Assembly (NCBI RefSeq): GCF_003308995.1
Contig: NZ_QFFJ01000002.1
Coordinates: 744,001-808,000 of the forward strand
DNA length: 64,000 nucleotides
Reading direction: 5' to 3'
Source of the DNA: Chitinophaga flava
GTDB taxonomy: Bacteria; Bacteroidota; Bacteroidia; Chitinophagales; Chitinophagaceae
The notes beneath the pieces were generated by a model, which was not told the origin of the DNA, did no database searches, and saw nothing but the letters and a program-made list of their open reading frames with translations. Made by a program: the position numbers and the translations under genes. Below, in pieces: positions 53,651-62,637 of the stretch (the first letter of the stretch is position 1; each line of letters starts with the position of its first letter).

Positions 53651-54079
53651 ATGCAAGCTGTTAAAAACGGGGATACTGTGAAAGTGCACTACCAGGGCCG
53701 TTTAACCAACGGAACTATGTTTGATTCCTCAGAGGGCAGAGCACCCCTGGAATTCAAAGTAGGCGCACACATGGTTATCAAAGGTTTTGAGAATGGAGTG
53801 CTGGATATGAAGCCGGGTGAGAAAAAAACTATTCATATCCCTGTTGATCAGGCATATGGTCCCAAGAATGAAGAGATGATCATGGATTTTCCTAAAGCGA
53901 ATATTCCTCCTGATCTGAATCCTGAAGTTGGTATGGAGCTGCAGATGAGCAATCCGGAAGGCCAGGTTTTCCAGGTGAAAGTAGCAGCTATTGGTACTGA
54001 TTTCATCACCCTCGATGCTAACCACCCACTGGCTGGCGAAGATCTGGTGTTTGATCTGGAACTGGTGGAAATCCTCTAA
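53651..54079 (+). CDS. FKBP-type peptidyl-prolyl isomerase (SlyD-like)
   Basis: 142 aa, cytosolic. FKBP start VKVHYQGRLTNGTMFDSSEG, FKVGAHMVIKGFENGVLDM, IPVDQAYGPKNEEMI, and the insert-in-flap chaperone domain that marks SlyD-like forms, then LDANHPLAGEDLVFDLELVEI. The His-rich metal tail of E. coli SlyD is absent. Confidence 0.94.
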   Translation: MQAVKNGDTVKVHYQGRLTNGTMFDSSEGRAPLEFKVGAHMVIKGFENGVLDMKPGEKKTIHIPVDQAYGPKNEEMIMDFPKANIPPDLNPEVGMELQMSNPEGQVFQVKVAAIGTDFITLDANHPLAGEDLVFDLELVEIL

Positions 54080-54101
54080 TATTTATACTCAGATTTATTG
54101 A

Positions 54102-54150
54102 TTTACGGATTTCTGATGTGGAAGTAATTCTAACATTGGAAATCCGTAAA
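54102..54150. terminator. Terminator after the FKBP gene
   Basis: 12-nt perfect arms TTTACGGATTTC / GAAATCCGTAAA with a 25-nt loop, followed by CTTTTT. Confidence 0.55.
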
Positions 54151-54154
54151 CTTT

Positions 54155-54760
54155 TTAAGCCGGTATCCTGATAGGTATCGGTTTTTTGTTTTCATCTATT
54201 GCCACAAATGTAAAGGTCCCGCTGATCGCTTTCTCCCGGTGATCGAGGTACATCTGTTCTACAAACACGTCTACCTGCACTTTCAGGCTTGTGTTACCCA
54301 CATGTACTACGGTTCCTACCAGTTCGATGATAGTACCATGGGGGATAGGTTTTTTAAAGTCGATTCTGTCTGATGATACAGTAACAGTACGCATTTTCGT
54401 AAAACGGGTGGCGGTGATAAAGGCCACTTCATCCATGAGATGCATGGCGGTGCCACCAAAGAGCGTATCGTAATGGTTTACTGTATTGGGAAATACTGCT
54501 TTAAAGATCCTGGTAACGGATCGTTCTATCTGTTCTTCGTATGCCATGGTTTTTGTATGTTGAAGCGCGGGCTGTTGCAGCGCCGTCTTCATTTCGTGTA
54601 AACAATCTGCACAGAGGCAGCCCTGATATTGTTCGCCTATCTGAAACCTTTCTTCCGTGGTGAGTAGCACCCCGCTGCACTGGCAGTTGCGGATATTGTT
54701 GACCCGGCATTCAAAAGGCCGTTGACAGCGGGGGCAGGAGATGGTTTCATGTTTTTGCAT
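54155..54760 (-). CDS. Cysteine-rich (CWC-like) domain fused to a hotdog acyl-CoA thioesterase
   Basis: 201 aa. The first 54 residues contain eight cysteines (9, 12, 18, 26, 28, 48, 50, 53), including CPRC at the start and CLCADC at the end, a zinc-binding pattern resembling the Cys-rich CWC family. From Met72 (MAYEEQIERSVTRIF) a normal hotdog thioesterase follows, with HYDTLFGGTAMHLMDEVAFI and a FTFVAIDENKKPIP end. The two are in one frame without stop. The thioesterase could also be translated alone from the ATG at 54547. Function of the zinc part unknown. Confidence 0.88.
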   Translation of the reverse strand: MQKHETISCPRCQRPFECRVNNIRNCQCSGVLLTTEERFQIGEQYQGCLCADCLHEMKTALQQPALQHTKTMAYEEQIERSVTRIFKAVFPNTVNHYDTLFGGTAMHLMDEVAFITATRFTKMRTVTVSSDRIDFKKPIPHGTIIELVGTVVHVGNTSLKVQVDVFVEQMYLDHREKAISGTFTFVAIDENKKPIPIRIPA

Positions 54761-54788
54761 GAAACAAATATACGGAATAGGGGATGAA

Positions 54789-57077
54789 TCACGCGAGCTC
54801 CTTCCTCACCTCGCGGGCAGCCTGCACCATGTTGCGCAGGGCCATTTCTGTTTCCGGCCATTTGCGGGTTTTCAGCCCGCAGTCAGGGTTTACCCACAAG
54901 TTGCGGACGGGTAATAGTGCAGCTGCTTTATGCAATAATTTGCTCATCTCTGTCACGCTGGGCACACGGGGAGAGTGGATATCATACACGCCGGGGCCGG
55001 TTTCATTCGGATAACGGAACTGTGCAAATGCCTCCAGCAGCTCCATCTGGGAACGCGAAGTTTCCATGGTGATCACATCGGCATCCATTGCTGCGATGTG
55101 TGCGATGATATCATTGAATTCTGCATAACACATGTGGGTATGTATCTGTGTGCTGTCCTGCACCTGGCTGACAGACAGTCTGAAGGCATTGACTGCCTGT
55201 TCCAGATAAATGCCCTGTTGTTTTTTGCGCAGTGGCAGCCCTTCCCGTAGTGCAGGCTCGTCTACCTGGATGATGGCGATGCCTGCTTCTTCGAGGTCTT
55301 TTACTTCGTCACCGATGGCCAGCGCTATCTGAAAAGCAGTGTCCATGCGGGGTTGGTCATTTCTGACAAAAGACCATTGCAGGATGGTGACAGGGCCGGT
55401 GAGCATGCCTTTGACTGGTTTGTCGGTAAGGGACTGTGCATAACGGCTCCAGTCAACGGTCATAGGGTACGGACGCCATACATCGCCATAGATCACTGGT
55501 GGCTTTACGCAGCGGGTACCGTAACTCTGTACCCATCCGTTTTGTGTGAATACAAATCCTTCCAGCTGTTCGCCGAAATATTCCACCATATCATTGCGCT
55601 CAAACTCTCCATGTACCAGTACATCCAGTCCCAGGGCTTCCTGCCAGGTGATGGCTTCCCGGATGGCAGTGCTGATGTCGTGGTCGTATTGTTCCTGGGT
55701 GATATGTCCTTTTTTGAGATTGGAGCGCAGCTGCCGTATTTCCACGGTTTGCGGGAAAGAGCCGATGGTGGTGGTAGGCAACAGTGGCAACTGCAGCTTT
55801 TCCTGTTGAAGGGCCTGGCGGGCGGCAAAGGCAAGCGGTCGTGAGAAGTCTGCTTCTGTAATGGCGGCCAGTCTTGCTTTTACAGCCGGTACATGGATGC
55901 CTGGCGCTGTACGGCGACTATCCATCACCTGCCGGTTAATGGTCAGCAGCGTTTCATCACCGGCGAGGATTTGTTTTAATGCGGCAACTTCTTCCACTTT
56001 CTGTTGTGCATAAGCCATCCATTGTTTGATCGCCGGGTCCAGAGCGGTTTCATCATCGAGATTGTAGGGGACGTGTAACAGTGAGCAGGAAGTGCCCAGC
56101 ATAACACGCTGTTCGCCGATGGCGGCTGTTGCGCGCCGGATCAGCGCTGTGGATACGGTATAATCATTTTTCCAGATGTTGCGGCCATCTACTACTCCCA
56201 GTGATAACTGCATGTTTTCCGGTAATGCGGCCAGCACGTCATCGAGTTGCTCCGGAGCACGTACCAGGTCGATGTGCAGGGCGTCAACAGGCAGCTGTAA
56301 TGCCAACTGGGTATTGTTTTCCAGTCCGCCGAAATAGGTGGTGAGTAGCAGTTGCTGATGGGGGAGTGCCTGGCGGATGGCTGTGTAAGCCTGTTGGAAA
56401 AGTGCTGTGTCAGCGGGTTCCAGGTCAGTTACCAGAGAGGGTTCATCCAGCTGTATCCATTCGGCGCCAGCTTCGCGGAGCGCTGTCAGTAGTTCGATAT
56501 AGGCCGGCAGCAGGCGGGAAAGCAGTGCCTGACGAGTAATGCCTGCAGATTTTATTTTGCCGCAGAGGATATAGGTAACAGGGCCTATCAGCACGGGTTT
56601 GGTGCGGATGCCCAGCTGAAGGGCTTCCTTAAATTCATGAACGCTCTTGCGGCACTGCAGGCCATAGGTCTGGCTTTCATCAAATTCAGGTACCAGGTAA
56701 TGATAGTTGGTGTCAAACCATTTGGTCATCTCCAGTGCTGTCAGATCAAATCCATTCTTCTGATAACCTCTGGCCATGGCGAAATACAGCTCCAGGCAAT
56801 GCGGATTGGCAAAAGAACGTTGCAGTTCCTGAAAACGTGCAGGAATCACTCCAAGAGCCATGCTCATGTCGAGCATCTGATCATAAAAAGAAAAGTCGTT
56901 GGAAGGGATCAGGTCTATGCCCGCCTGATGGAGGGTTTCCCAGTGTTGTTTTCGTAGTTGCCTGGCCGTTAGCTCCAGTTTCTCCAGGGATATTTTCCCA
57001 GCCCAGTAGTTTTCACAGGCTTTCTTCAATTCTCGCTGGCTGCCTATTCGCAGGTAGCCTGGAATATTGGTAATCAT
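54789..57077 (-). CDS. metE: Cobalamin-independent methionine synthase
   Basis: 762 aa, full length. Transfers methyl from methyltetrahydrofolate polyglutamate to homocysteine. Zinc/homocysteine site: HTHMCYAEFNDI and WVNPDCGLKTRKW; folate region TTIGSFPQTVEIRQLR and GEFERNDMVEYFGEQLEGF. TAGGTTTG on the minus strand (57110-57103) is a likely -7 element. Divergent from pepT across a 196-bp region with two AGAATATT sites. Confidence 0.97.
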   Translation of the reverse strand: MITNIPGYLRIGSQRELKKACENYWAGKISLEKLELTARQLRKQHWETLHQAGIDLIPSNDFSFYDQMLDMSMALGVIPARFQELQRSFANPHCLELYFAMARGYQKNGFDLTALEMTKWFDTNYHYLVPEFDESQTYGLQCRKSVHEFKEALQLGIRTKPVLIGPVTYILCGKIKSAGITRQALLSRLLPAYIELLTALREAGAEWIQLDEPSLVTDLEPADTALFQQAYTAIRQALPHQQLLLTTYFGGLENNTQLALQLPVDALHIDLVRAPEQLDDVLAALPENMQLSLGVVDGRNIWKNDYTVSTALIRRATAAIGEQRVMLGTSCSLLHVPYNLDDETALDPAIKQWMAYAQQKVEEVAALKQILAGDETLLTINRQVMDSRRTAPGIHVPAVKARLAAITEADFSRPLAFAARQALQQEKLQLPLLPTTTIGSFPQTVEIRQLRSNLKKGHITQEQYDHDISTAIREAITWQEALGLDVLVHGEFERNDMVEYFGEQLEGFVFTQNGWVQSYGTRCVKPPVIYGDVWRPYPMTVDWSRYAQSLTDKPVKGMLTGPVTILQWSFVRNDQPRMDTAFQIALAIGDEVKDLEEAGIAIIQVDEPALREGLPLRKKQQGIYLEQAVNAFRLSVSQVQDSTQIHTHMCYAEFNDIIAHIAAMDADVITMETSRSQMELLEAFAQFRYPNETGPGVYDIHSPRVPSVTEMSKLLHKAAALLPVRNLWVNPDCGLKTRKWPETEMALRNMVQAAREVRKELA

Positions 57078-57180
57078 ATATAGGATGGTTTTTTGTTCCA
57101 GGCAAACCTATTATTATTGTGTGTTTGTTCGATCAATATTAATAAATTTGGTTTTTTGTATTAAAAAATGTGCTTTCTGT

Positions 57181-57232
57181 AGAATATTTTACTTTGAATG
57201 ATATTGTGAGCGATGGTAAAACAGAATATTCT
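57181..57232. promoter_or_regulatory. Paired AGAATATT sites between metE and pepT
   Basis: TAGAATATTTTA around 57181-57188 and the perfect palindrome AGAATATTCT at 57223-57232 start 42 bp apart, about four helical turns. Their outer flanks are also complementary (GTAGAATATT / AATATTCTAC). Candidate paired operator for metE, pepT or both. Confidence 0.35.
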
Positions 57233-57261
57233 ACGGCAAAAGGGGACACGGGTTTTTTCCT

Positions 57262-57269
57262 TACGTTTG
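57262..57269 (+). promoter_or_regulatory. -7 element immediately before pepT
   Basis: TACGTTTG ends 4 nt before the pepT ATG (57274); no -33 TTTG. Leaderless candidate. Confidence 0.35.
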
Positions 57270-57273
57270 CAAT

Positions 57274-58521
57274 ATGTTTACAAATTATCAATACACCGTT
57301 GACACGCGTTTTATTCGTTACGCGCAGATAGATACACAATCAGATCCTCAGAGTACCAGCTTTCCGACCACAGAAAAACAGAAAGACCTGTCCCGGTTGC
57401 TGGTAAAGGAATTACACGAGATGGGCATCACAGATGCTGAGATGGATGAACATGGTTATGTATATGCTACCATCCCTGCCAATACAGATAAACAGGTACC
57501 TGTAATCTGTTTCTGCTCTCATGTGGACACTTCTTCAGACAGTAGTGGCACTGGTGTAAAACCTATTGTTCACCGTAATTATGATGGTGGAGATATTGTA
57601 TTGCCTGACGATCAAACGGTGGTGATCAGCTCCCGTGAGCATCCTTATCTGGCCAGCAAAAAAGGAGATGATATCATTACTGCCAGCGGTACTACACTGC
57701 TGGGTGCAGACGATAAAGCCGGCGTGGCAGAGATCATGGATGCGGCCAGCTACCTCATGACTCATCCGGAAGTAAAACATGGTGCTATCCGCATTCTGTT
57801 TACCCCTGATGAAGAAGTAGGCCGTGGTGTGGAAAAGGTAGACATGAAAAAGCTGGCTGCACAATTCGGCTATACTATGGATGGTGGTGAACTGGGCTCT
57901 CTGGAAGATGAGAACTTCTCTGCAGATGGCGCCAAGATCACTGTTTATGGTGTGAGTGCCCACCCTGGTGCTGCCAAAGGAAAGCTGATCAGCGCAATTA
58001 AAATTGCTGGTGAAATCGTAGATGCTTTACCGAAAGACGGCCTCTCTCCGGAAACAACCGAAGACAGGGACGGATTTATACATCCCGTTCGTATAAGCGG
58101 TACCGTGGAGAAAACGGAAATAGACTTTATCATCCGTGATTTTGATACGTCCAGCCTCGAAGCGCACGAAAGCTTCCTGCGCCGGGTAATGGACAAGGTG
58201 CTGGACCATCATCCCGGTGCCCGTGCCACTTTAAAGGTAACAGAACAATACCGCAATATGAAAGAGGTGCTGGACCAGTATCCTCAGGTAACGGCCAATG
58301 CAGCGGAAGCTATCCGCAGGGCCGGTGTACAGCCGCTGAAAATGAGTATCCGTGGCGGTACCGATGGTTCCCGTTTATCATTTATGGGTTTACCCTGCCC
58401 CAATATTTTTACCGGTGAAATGGCCCTCCACAGCAAACATGAGTATGTAAGTATACAGGATATGCAAAAAGCTGTTCAAACAATTGTATATCTGGCACAG
58501 GTTTGGGAGGAAAAGGCCTGA
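57274..58521 (+). CDS. pepT: Peptidase T (tripeptidase)
   Basis: 415-aa M20B aminopeptidase cutting the first residue from tripeptides, with two zinc ions. Metal ligands in FCSHVDTSSDSSG, LGADDKAGVAEIM, FTPDEEVGRGVEKVD and the C-terminal HSKHEYVS; RGGTDGSRLSFMGLPCPN is also typical. The ATG is required because RFIRYAQIDTQSDP near the N-terminus is conserved. Confidence 0.96.
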   Translation: MFTNYQYTVDTRFIRYAQIDTQSDPQSTSFPTTEKQKDLSRLLVKELHEMGITDAEMDEHGYVYATIPANTDKQVPVICFCSHVDTSSDSSGTGVKPIVHRNYDGGDIVLPDDQTVVISSREHPYLASKKGDDIITASGTTLLGADDKAGVAEIMDAASYLMTHPEVKHGAIRILFTPDEEVGRGVEKVDMKKLAAQFGYTMDGGELGSLEDENFSADGAKITVYGVSAHPGAAKGKLISAIKIAGEIVDALPKDGLSPETTEDRDGFIHPVRISGTVEKTEIDFIIRDFDTSSLEAHESFLRRVMDKVLDHHPGARATLKVTEQYRNMKEVLDQYPQVTANAAEAIRRAGVQPLKMSIRGGTDGSRLSFMGLPCPNIFTGEMALHSKHEYVSIQDMQKAVQTIVYLAQVWEEKA

Positions 58522-58529
58522 AAATGGAA

Positions 58530-58589
58530 TTACGAATCAGGAATTACGAATGACGAATGAAAGATCGGATCGTAATTCCTAATTCGTAA
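58530..58589. repeat. Inverted repeat after pepT (TTACGAATyAGGAATTACG)
   Basis: 19-nt arms 58530-58548 and 58571-58589 match with one mismatch; further copies of the word ATTACGAAT/TACGA lie around them. Low-complexity palindrome of REP-like character, possibly the pepT terminator. Confidence 0.55.
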
Positions 58590-58636
58590 ATCGTAATTAT
58601 TTTACTATTTTAACCGTTAATAGAAGAAAATCCATC

Positions 58637-59353
58637 ATGCTACTAGGGCTCATTACACTCTTACAGGATCCATTATTAACACCGAAGGCCGACACGGTGG
58701 CGCAGGGCATTAGTGTTGCTGCCGCGCCACAGCAACAGATACACCTGATTGATATGCTCATGAAAGGGGGCGTGTTGATGATTCCGCTCGGTATCCTCTC
58801 TGTGGTTGCTGTATTTGTTTTTGTGGAACGGTGTCTCACAATTGCCAAAGCAGGCCGTCTGGAAGATAATTTTATGCCGATGATCCGTGATCAGATCACC
58901 ACCGGTAATATCCAGGGTGCACGTTCACTGGCTAAAAACACACAGGGTCCTATTGCCCGTATGATCGATAAAGGCATCCAGCGTCTCGGTAAACCGATCG
59001 ATTCCATCGAAAAATCTATGGAGAACGTTGGAAAACTGGAGATCTACCGGATGGAGAAAAATCTTGTTATCTTATCTATCATAGCCGGTATCGCGCCTAT
59101 GTTCGGGTTTCTGGGTACTATCGCCGGGATGATCCAGACCTTCTTCAATATCTCCATTACTTCCGATATTACCCTGGGCACTATTGCTGGCGGTATCTAT
59201 GTAAAGATGATCACTTCCGCTACTGGTCTGATCATTGGTATCGTGGCCTTCATTGGCTACAGCTTCCTGAATGCCCAGATAGATAAGGTTGTTAACAAGA
59301 TGGAAGGTGCTGCTGCAGAATTTACCGATATCCTGCAGGAACCAACCCGATAA
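58637..59353 (+). CDS. MotA/TolQ/ExbB proton channel protein
   Basis: 238 aa with three membrane helices (about 46-68, 144-165 and 184-207). Contains IYRMEKNLVILSIIAGIAPMFGFLGTIAGMI, the ExbB/TolQ core. Forms a proton-driven motor with the ExbD-like gene 11 nt downstream; powers TonB-dependent uptake or Tol function. Exb versus Tol cannot be decided; no tonB, tolB or pal is adjacent. Confidence 0.93.
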   Translation: MLLGLITLLQDPLLTPKADTVAQGISVAAAPQQQIHLIDMLMKGGVLMIPLGILSVVAVFVFVERCLTIAKAGRLEDNFMPMIRDQITTGNIQGARSLAKNTQGPIARMIDKGIQRLGKPIDSIEKSMENVGKLEIYRMEKNLVILSIIAGIAPMFGFLGTIAGMIQTFFNISITSDITLGTIAGGIYVKMITSATGLIIGIVAFIGYSFLNAQIDKVVNKMEGAAAEFTDILQEPTR

Positions 59354-59364
59354 ATCAACAGATA

Positions 59365-59760
59365 ATGAATTTACGCAGGAGAAATAAGAAACATGTGGAA
59401 ATGCACAACTCGGCATTGAACGATATCCTGTTCATTTTGCTGTTGTTCTTCCTCATTGTTTCCACACTGGCCAATCCCAACGTCATCAAACTGATGTTGC
59501 CGAAAGCTCAGAGTAATACCAAAGCCAAACAAACCGTGGTAGTCAGCATCAACGAAAAACATGAGTTTTTCGTGGGTACTACCAAAGTACCTTTTGAAGG
59601 CCTCAAACAGGCCCTGGCTCCGGCTATTGGCAATGAAAAAGTAGATCCTACCATTGTAATCAATGCTGAAAAGCTGGTGCCGATTGAAGAGGTGGTGAAT
59701 GTGATGGAAGTTGCCAAACAACTGGGAGCGAAGGTAGTGCTGGCCACAGCAAAGAAATAA
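59365..59760 (+). CDS. ExbD/TolR biopolymer transport protein
   Basis: 131 aa, one N-terminal membrane helix (about 20-38) and a periplasmic domain. The proton-binding Asp is Asp20 in SALNDILFILLLFFLIV. Partner of the ExbB-like protein directly upstream. Confidence 0.93.
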   Translation: MNLRRRNKKHVEMHNSALNDILFILLLFFLIVSTLANPNVIKLMLPKAQSNTKAKQTVVVSINEKHEFFVGTTKVPFEGLKQALAPAIGNEKVDPTIVINAEKLVPIEEVVNVMEVAKQLGAKVVLATAKK

Positions 59761-59769
59761 TCATAGTTA

Positions 59770-59820
59770 TAAAAGGCAGGGAGCAAAGATTACGTTGTAG
59801 TCTTTGCTCCCTGCCTTTTA
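59770..59820. terminator. Bidirectional terminator between exbD and prmC
   Basis: 20-nt perfect arms (59770-59789 and 59801-59820), core GGCAGGGAGCAAAGA, 11-nt loop. Confidence 0.88.
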
Positions 59821-59832
59821 TGTGATAGTATA

Positions 59833-60690
59833 TTACTTCGTGAATGTTCCTTTCACCATGCGGTCTTTGCCAAACATGTCTTGTTTGAGCACCACAGCTG
59901 TAAATCCCTGCTCTTCCAGCAGGGCTACTACCTCTTTCCCCAATGATTCATTGATTTCAAAATAGAGGGCGCCTCCGGCGTTTAGTTTGTGTTGTGCCAG
60001 CTGCGCGATATACCGGTAAAACAGCAGCGCATCGTTGTCTGGCACAAACAGGGCGAGCGAAGGTTCGAAGCCCCATACCTGTTGTTGCATTTCGGCCTTT
60101 TCACTTTGTGTGATATAAGGCGGATTGCTGACGATCACGTCAAACATAGGCAGGGTGTCGGTTTGCCGGGTGTTTAAGGTGTCCATATGCCAGAAACTGA
60201 CATCCAGGCGTTGTTTGGTGGCATTGTCGCGTGCCACTGTCAGCGCATCTTCGCTGACATCTATGCCGGAAACCACTGCTGCCGGAATAGATTTTTTCAG
60301 GGCCAGCGGGATACATCCGCTGCCGGTGCCGATATCGAGCAGATGAGGGCGTGGTTTGCCAGCAAGTTCCTGTACAATCCATTCTACCAGTTCTTCCGTT
60401 TCCGGCCGGGGGATGAGCACACTTTTATTGACCAACAGCTCCATACCATAAAACCAGCTGGTGCCGGTAACATACTGCACCGGTTCCAGGCGTAACAACG
60501 CTTCTATGGCTGTTTTCAGGCGGGCGTTCTGATCAGGCGTCAGCAGTTTTGTTTTATGGACCAGGCGGTCCAGTTTATTCATGCCCGTGATATATTCAAG
60601 TACGATATGGGCGATATTGGCCGCTTCGCGCTCGTCATATAAGTCACCTATAGCACCTGTGATATAGGTAAAGGCTGTTTGTATTGTCAA
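59833..60690 (-). CDS. prmC: Release factor glutamine methyltransferase
   Basis: 285 aa. Methylates the Gln of the GGQ motif in RF1/RF2. SAM site LLDIGTGSGCIPLALKK and catalytic NPPY in FDVIVSNPPYIT; N-terminal helical domain with RPETEELVEW. Divergent from ribD across about 105 bp. Confidence 0.96.
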   Translation of the reverse strand: MTIQTAFTYITGAIGDLYDEREAANIAHIVLEYITGMNKLDRLVHKTKLLTPDQNARLKTAIEALLRLEPVQYVTGTSWFYGMELLVNKSVLIPRPETEELVEWIVQELAGKPRPHLLDIGTGSGCIPLALKKSIPAAVVSGIDVSEDALTVARDNATKQRLDVSFWHMDTLNTRQTDTLPMFDVIVSNPPYITQSEKAEMQQQVWGFEPSLALFVPDNDALLFYRYIAQLAQHKLNAGGALYFEINESLGKEVVALLEEQGFTAVVLKQDMFGKDRMVKGTFTK

Positions 60691-60762
60691 AATTGATAAT
60701 TTAAGAAATGACCGAAAAATGCAAACCGGGGGTTGATTGGCATTTTCCGTTGGCTAAAACCG

Positions 60763-60770
60763 TAATTTTG
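60763..60770 (+). promoter_or_regulatory. -7 element of ribD
   Basis: TAATTTTG, 26 nt before the ATG; a T-rich -33 (TTTT at 60743) is 16 nt upstream. Confidence 0.35.
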
Positions 60771-60796
60771 GCAAAAATATTACTTAACAGGGTATC

Positions 60797-61849
60797 ATGA
60801 ATAGCACGGACCATGAAATTTTTATGCGGCGGTGCCTGGAGCTGGCGGCCATGGGCCGCGGTAATGCGGCACCCAATCCGATGGTAGGCGCGGTGCTGGT
60901 GCATCAGGGCCGTATTATCGGCGAAGGTTACCATCAGCAGTATGGTCAGGCTCATGCTGAAGTAAATTGTGTCAATAGTGTGGTGGAAGAAGACAGACCG
61001 CTGATATCAAGGGCTACCATGTATGTAAGTCTGGAACCTTGTGCCCATCACGGTAAAACACCTCCCTGTGCCGACCTGATCGTATCGCAACAGATTCCCG
61101 AAGTTGTGATCGGTTGTATAGACACCTTCTCGGCGGTAGCCGGAAAAGGGATCGAAAAGCTGAAAAATGCCGGTATCAAAGTGCATACCGGCGTGCTGGA
61201 AGCAGCCTGCAGAGCTATCAACAGCCGTTTCTTTACTTTTCATGAGCAACAACGTCCTTATATAATTCTTAAATGGGCTCAGAGCGGCAACGGCTTTATG
61301 GCCGGTAGCGACGGCACACCCGTACGGATCTCCAATGCCTGGAGTAACCGTCTGGTACACCGCTGGCGTAGTGAGGAAATGGCCATTCTGGTGGGTACCC
61401 GCACCGCTATGCTCGACAACCCCCGCCTCAATACCCGCCTGTGGCCGGGAAAAGATCCTATCCGCCTGGTGATAGACAGGACCCTGTCTGTTCCCCGTAC
61501 CCATCATTTGTGGGATGGCAGTATCCCTACCATCTTCCTGACAGCGGAAGAAAGCAGTCCTCATGGCCTTACACAGACCCTGCAGCTTGATTTTCAGCGG
61601 GAACTGCTGCCGCAGCTGATGGAAAGCCTCTACAGGCAACAGATACAGAGCGTACTGGTAGAAGGAGGCCCTTATGTATTACAGCGTTTCCTGGAAGCCG
61701 GTCTGTGGGACGAAGCCCGTATTATAACGGGAACGGTTACACTACCTGATGGGCTGTCAGCACCAGCCATATCTCATGCGGTGCCGGACAATACAGTATA
61801 CCTGGAAGGCGATCGCATCGATTTTTACCATCGTAGCGGAGATAAATAG
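60797..61849 (+). CDS. ribD: Bifunctional riboflavin-specific deaminase/reductase
   Basis: 350 aa. Deaminase domain (about 1-145) with zinc ligands HAEVNC and PCAHHGKTPPCAD; reductase domain (about 150-350) with YIILKWAQSGNGF, ILVGTRTAMLDNPRLNTR and VLVEGGPYVLQRFL. Steps two and three of riboflavin synthesis. Followed 25 nt later by yigZ. The other rib genes except ribF are not in the window. Confidence 0.97.
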   Translation: MNSTDHEIFMRRCLELAAMGRGNAAPNPMVGAVLVHQGRIIGEGYHQQYGQAHAEVNCVNSVVEEDRPLISRATMYVSLEPCAHHGKTPPCADLIVSQQIPEVVIGCIDTFSAVAGKGIEKLKNAGIKVHTGVLEAACRAINSRFFTFHEQQRPYIILKWAQSGNGFMAGSDGTPVRISNAWSNRLVHRWRSEEMAILVGTRTAMLDNPRLNTRLWPGKDPIRLVIDRTLSVPRTHHLWDGSIPTIFLTAEESSPHGLTQTLQLDFQRELLPQLMESLYRQQIQSVLVEGGPYVLQRFLEAGLWDEARIITGTVTLPDGLSAPAISHAVPDNTVYLEGDRIDFYHRSGDK

Positions 61850-61874
61850 TATTTGGTTTTTCTAAAATATTTTG

Positions 61875-62474
61875 ATGGAGGTTTATTTTACGATTGATAA
61901 AACAGCTGTCGCTGAGTTTAAAGACAGGGGCAGCAAGTTTCTGGCTTATGTATTTCCTGTCAAAACCCCGGAGGCGGTGAAGGAATGCCTGCTGGAAGTA
62001 AAAAAGGAGCATCCGAAAGCTACCCACCATTGTTATGCCTACCGGCTGGGAACAGACGGACTGCAGTTCAGGGCCAACGACGACGGAGAACCTTCCGGTT
62101 CTGCCGGCAAGCCTATCCTGGGGCAGATAGACAGTAAACAACTGACGGATGTACTGATAGTGGTGGTGCGTTATTTCGGGGGTACACTGCTGGGCGTACC
62201 GGGGCTGATCAATGCCTATAAGGCAAGTGCTTCCATGGTATTACAACTGGTGCCTGCCATCCAGAAAAACATAGAATCCAGGTACCATCTCAGTTTCGAC
62301 TATACGATTATGAATGATGTCATGATCGTGGTAAAACAGCTCAGCTGTACAGTACTTTCCCAGGAGCTGCAGCTCTTCTGTGCTATGGACATAGGCGTGC
62401 CCAAATCGAATGAGGAGTTGTGCCTGCTGCGTCTCCGTGACATTCATGGGTTGGAGATAAAGCCGATGAAGTAG
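61875..62474 (+). CDS. YigZ/IMPACT family protein
   Basis: 199 aa from MEVYFTIDKTAVAEF. N-terminal UPF0029/IMPACT domain with KDRGSKFLAYVFPVKTPEAV, THHCYAYRLG, DDGEPSGSAGKPIL and VVVRYFGGTLLGVPGLINAYK; C-terminal DUF1949-like part. The molecular role is poorly defined; eukaryotic IMPACT acts in translational control. Co-directional with ribD. Confidence 0.93.
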   Translation: MEVYFTIDKTAVAEFKDRGSKFLAYVFPVKTPEAVKECLLEVKKEHPKATHHCYAYRLGTDGLQFRANDDGEPSGSAGKPILGQIDSKQLTDVLIVVVRYFGGTLLGVPGLINAYKASASMVLQLVPAIQKNIESRYHLSFDYTIMNDVMIVVKQLSCTVLSQELQLFCAMDIGVPKSNEELCLLRLRDIHGLEIKPMK

Positions 62475-62637
62475 CCTGTTTCCCGATCAGCGGAAATTCA
62501 GCGATCAGTTCAAAACAGATATCAGGAGACCGGGAAGGTCCGGGATTGTCCATTTTAAGGCATTCTCTCTTTAAAATCATCAGCATAGCTACCACAACAG
62601 CCACAGTGATCAGAAAGATTTTATAACGCTTCAACAT
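62383..62637 (-). CDS. Possible small membrane-anchored protein
   Basis: 84 codons, starting with a convincing signal-anchor (MLKRYKIFLITVAVVVAMLM) but continuing into a region without family resemblance. The last 92 nt run antisense through the end of yigZ, which argues against the full length being real. It may be a genuine small gene with a truncated end, or chance. Confidence 0.3.
   Translation of the reverse strand: MLKRYKIFLITVAVVVAMLMILKRECLKMDNPGPSRSPDICFELIAEFPLIGKQATSSALSPTHECHGDAAGTTPHSIWARLCP

Noticed and set aside
57078..57273. Possible SAM or cobalamin riboswitch upstream of metE
   Set aside because: No recognisable riboswitch core or long conserved structure in the roughly 195 bp; only short dyads and promoter elements.
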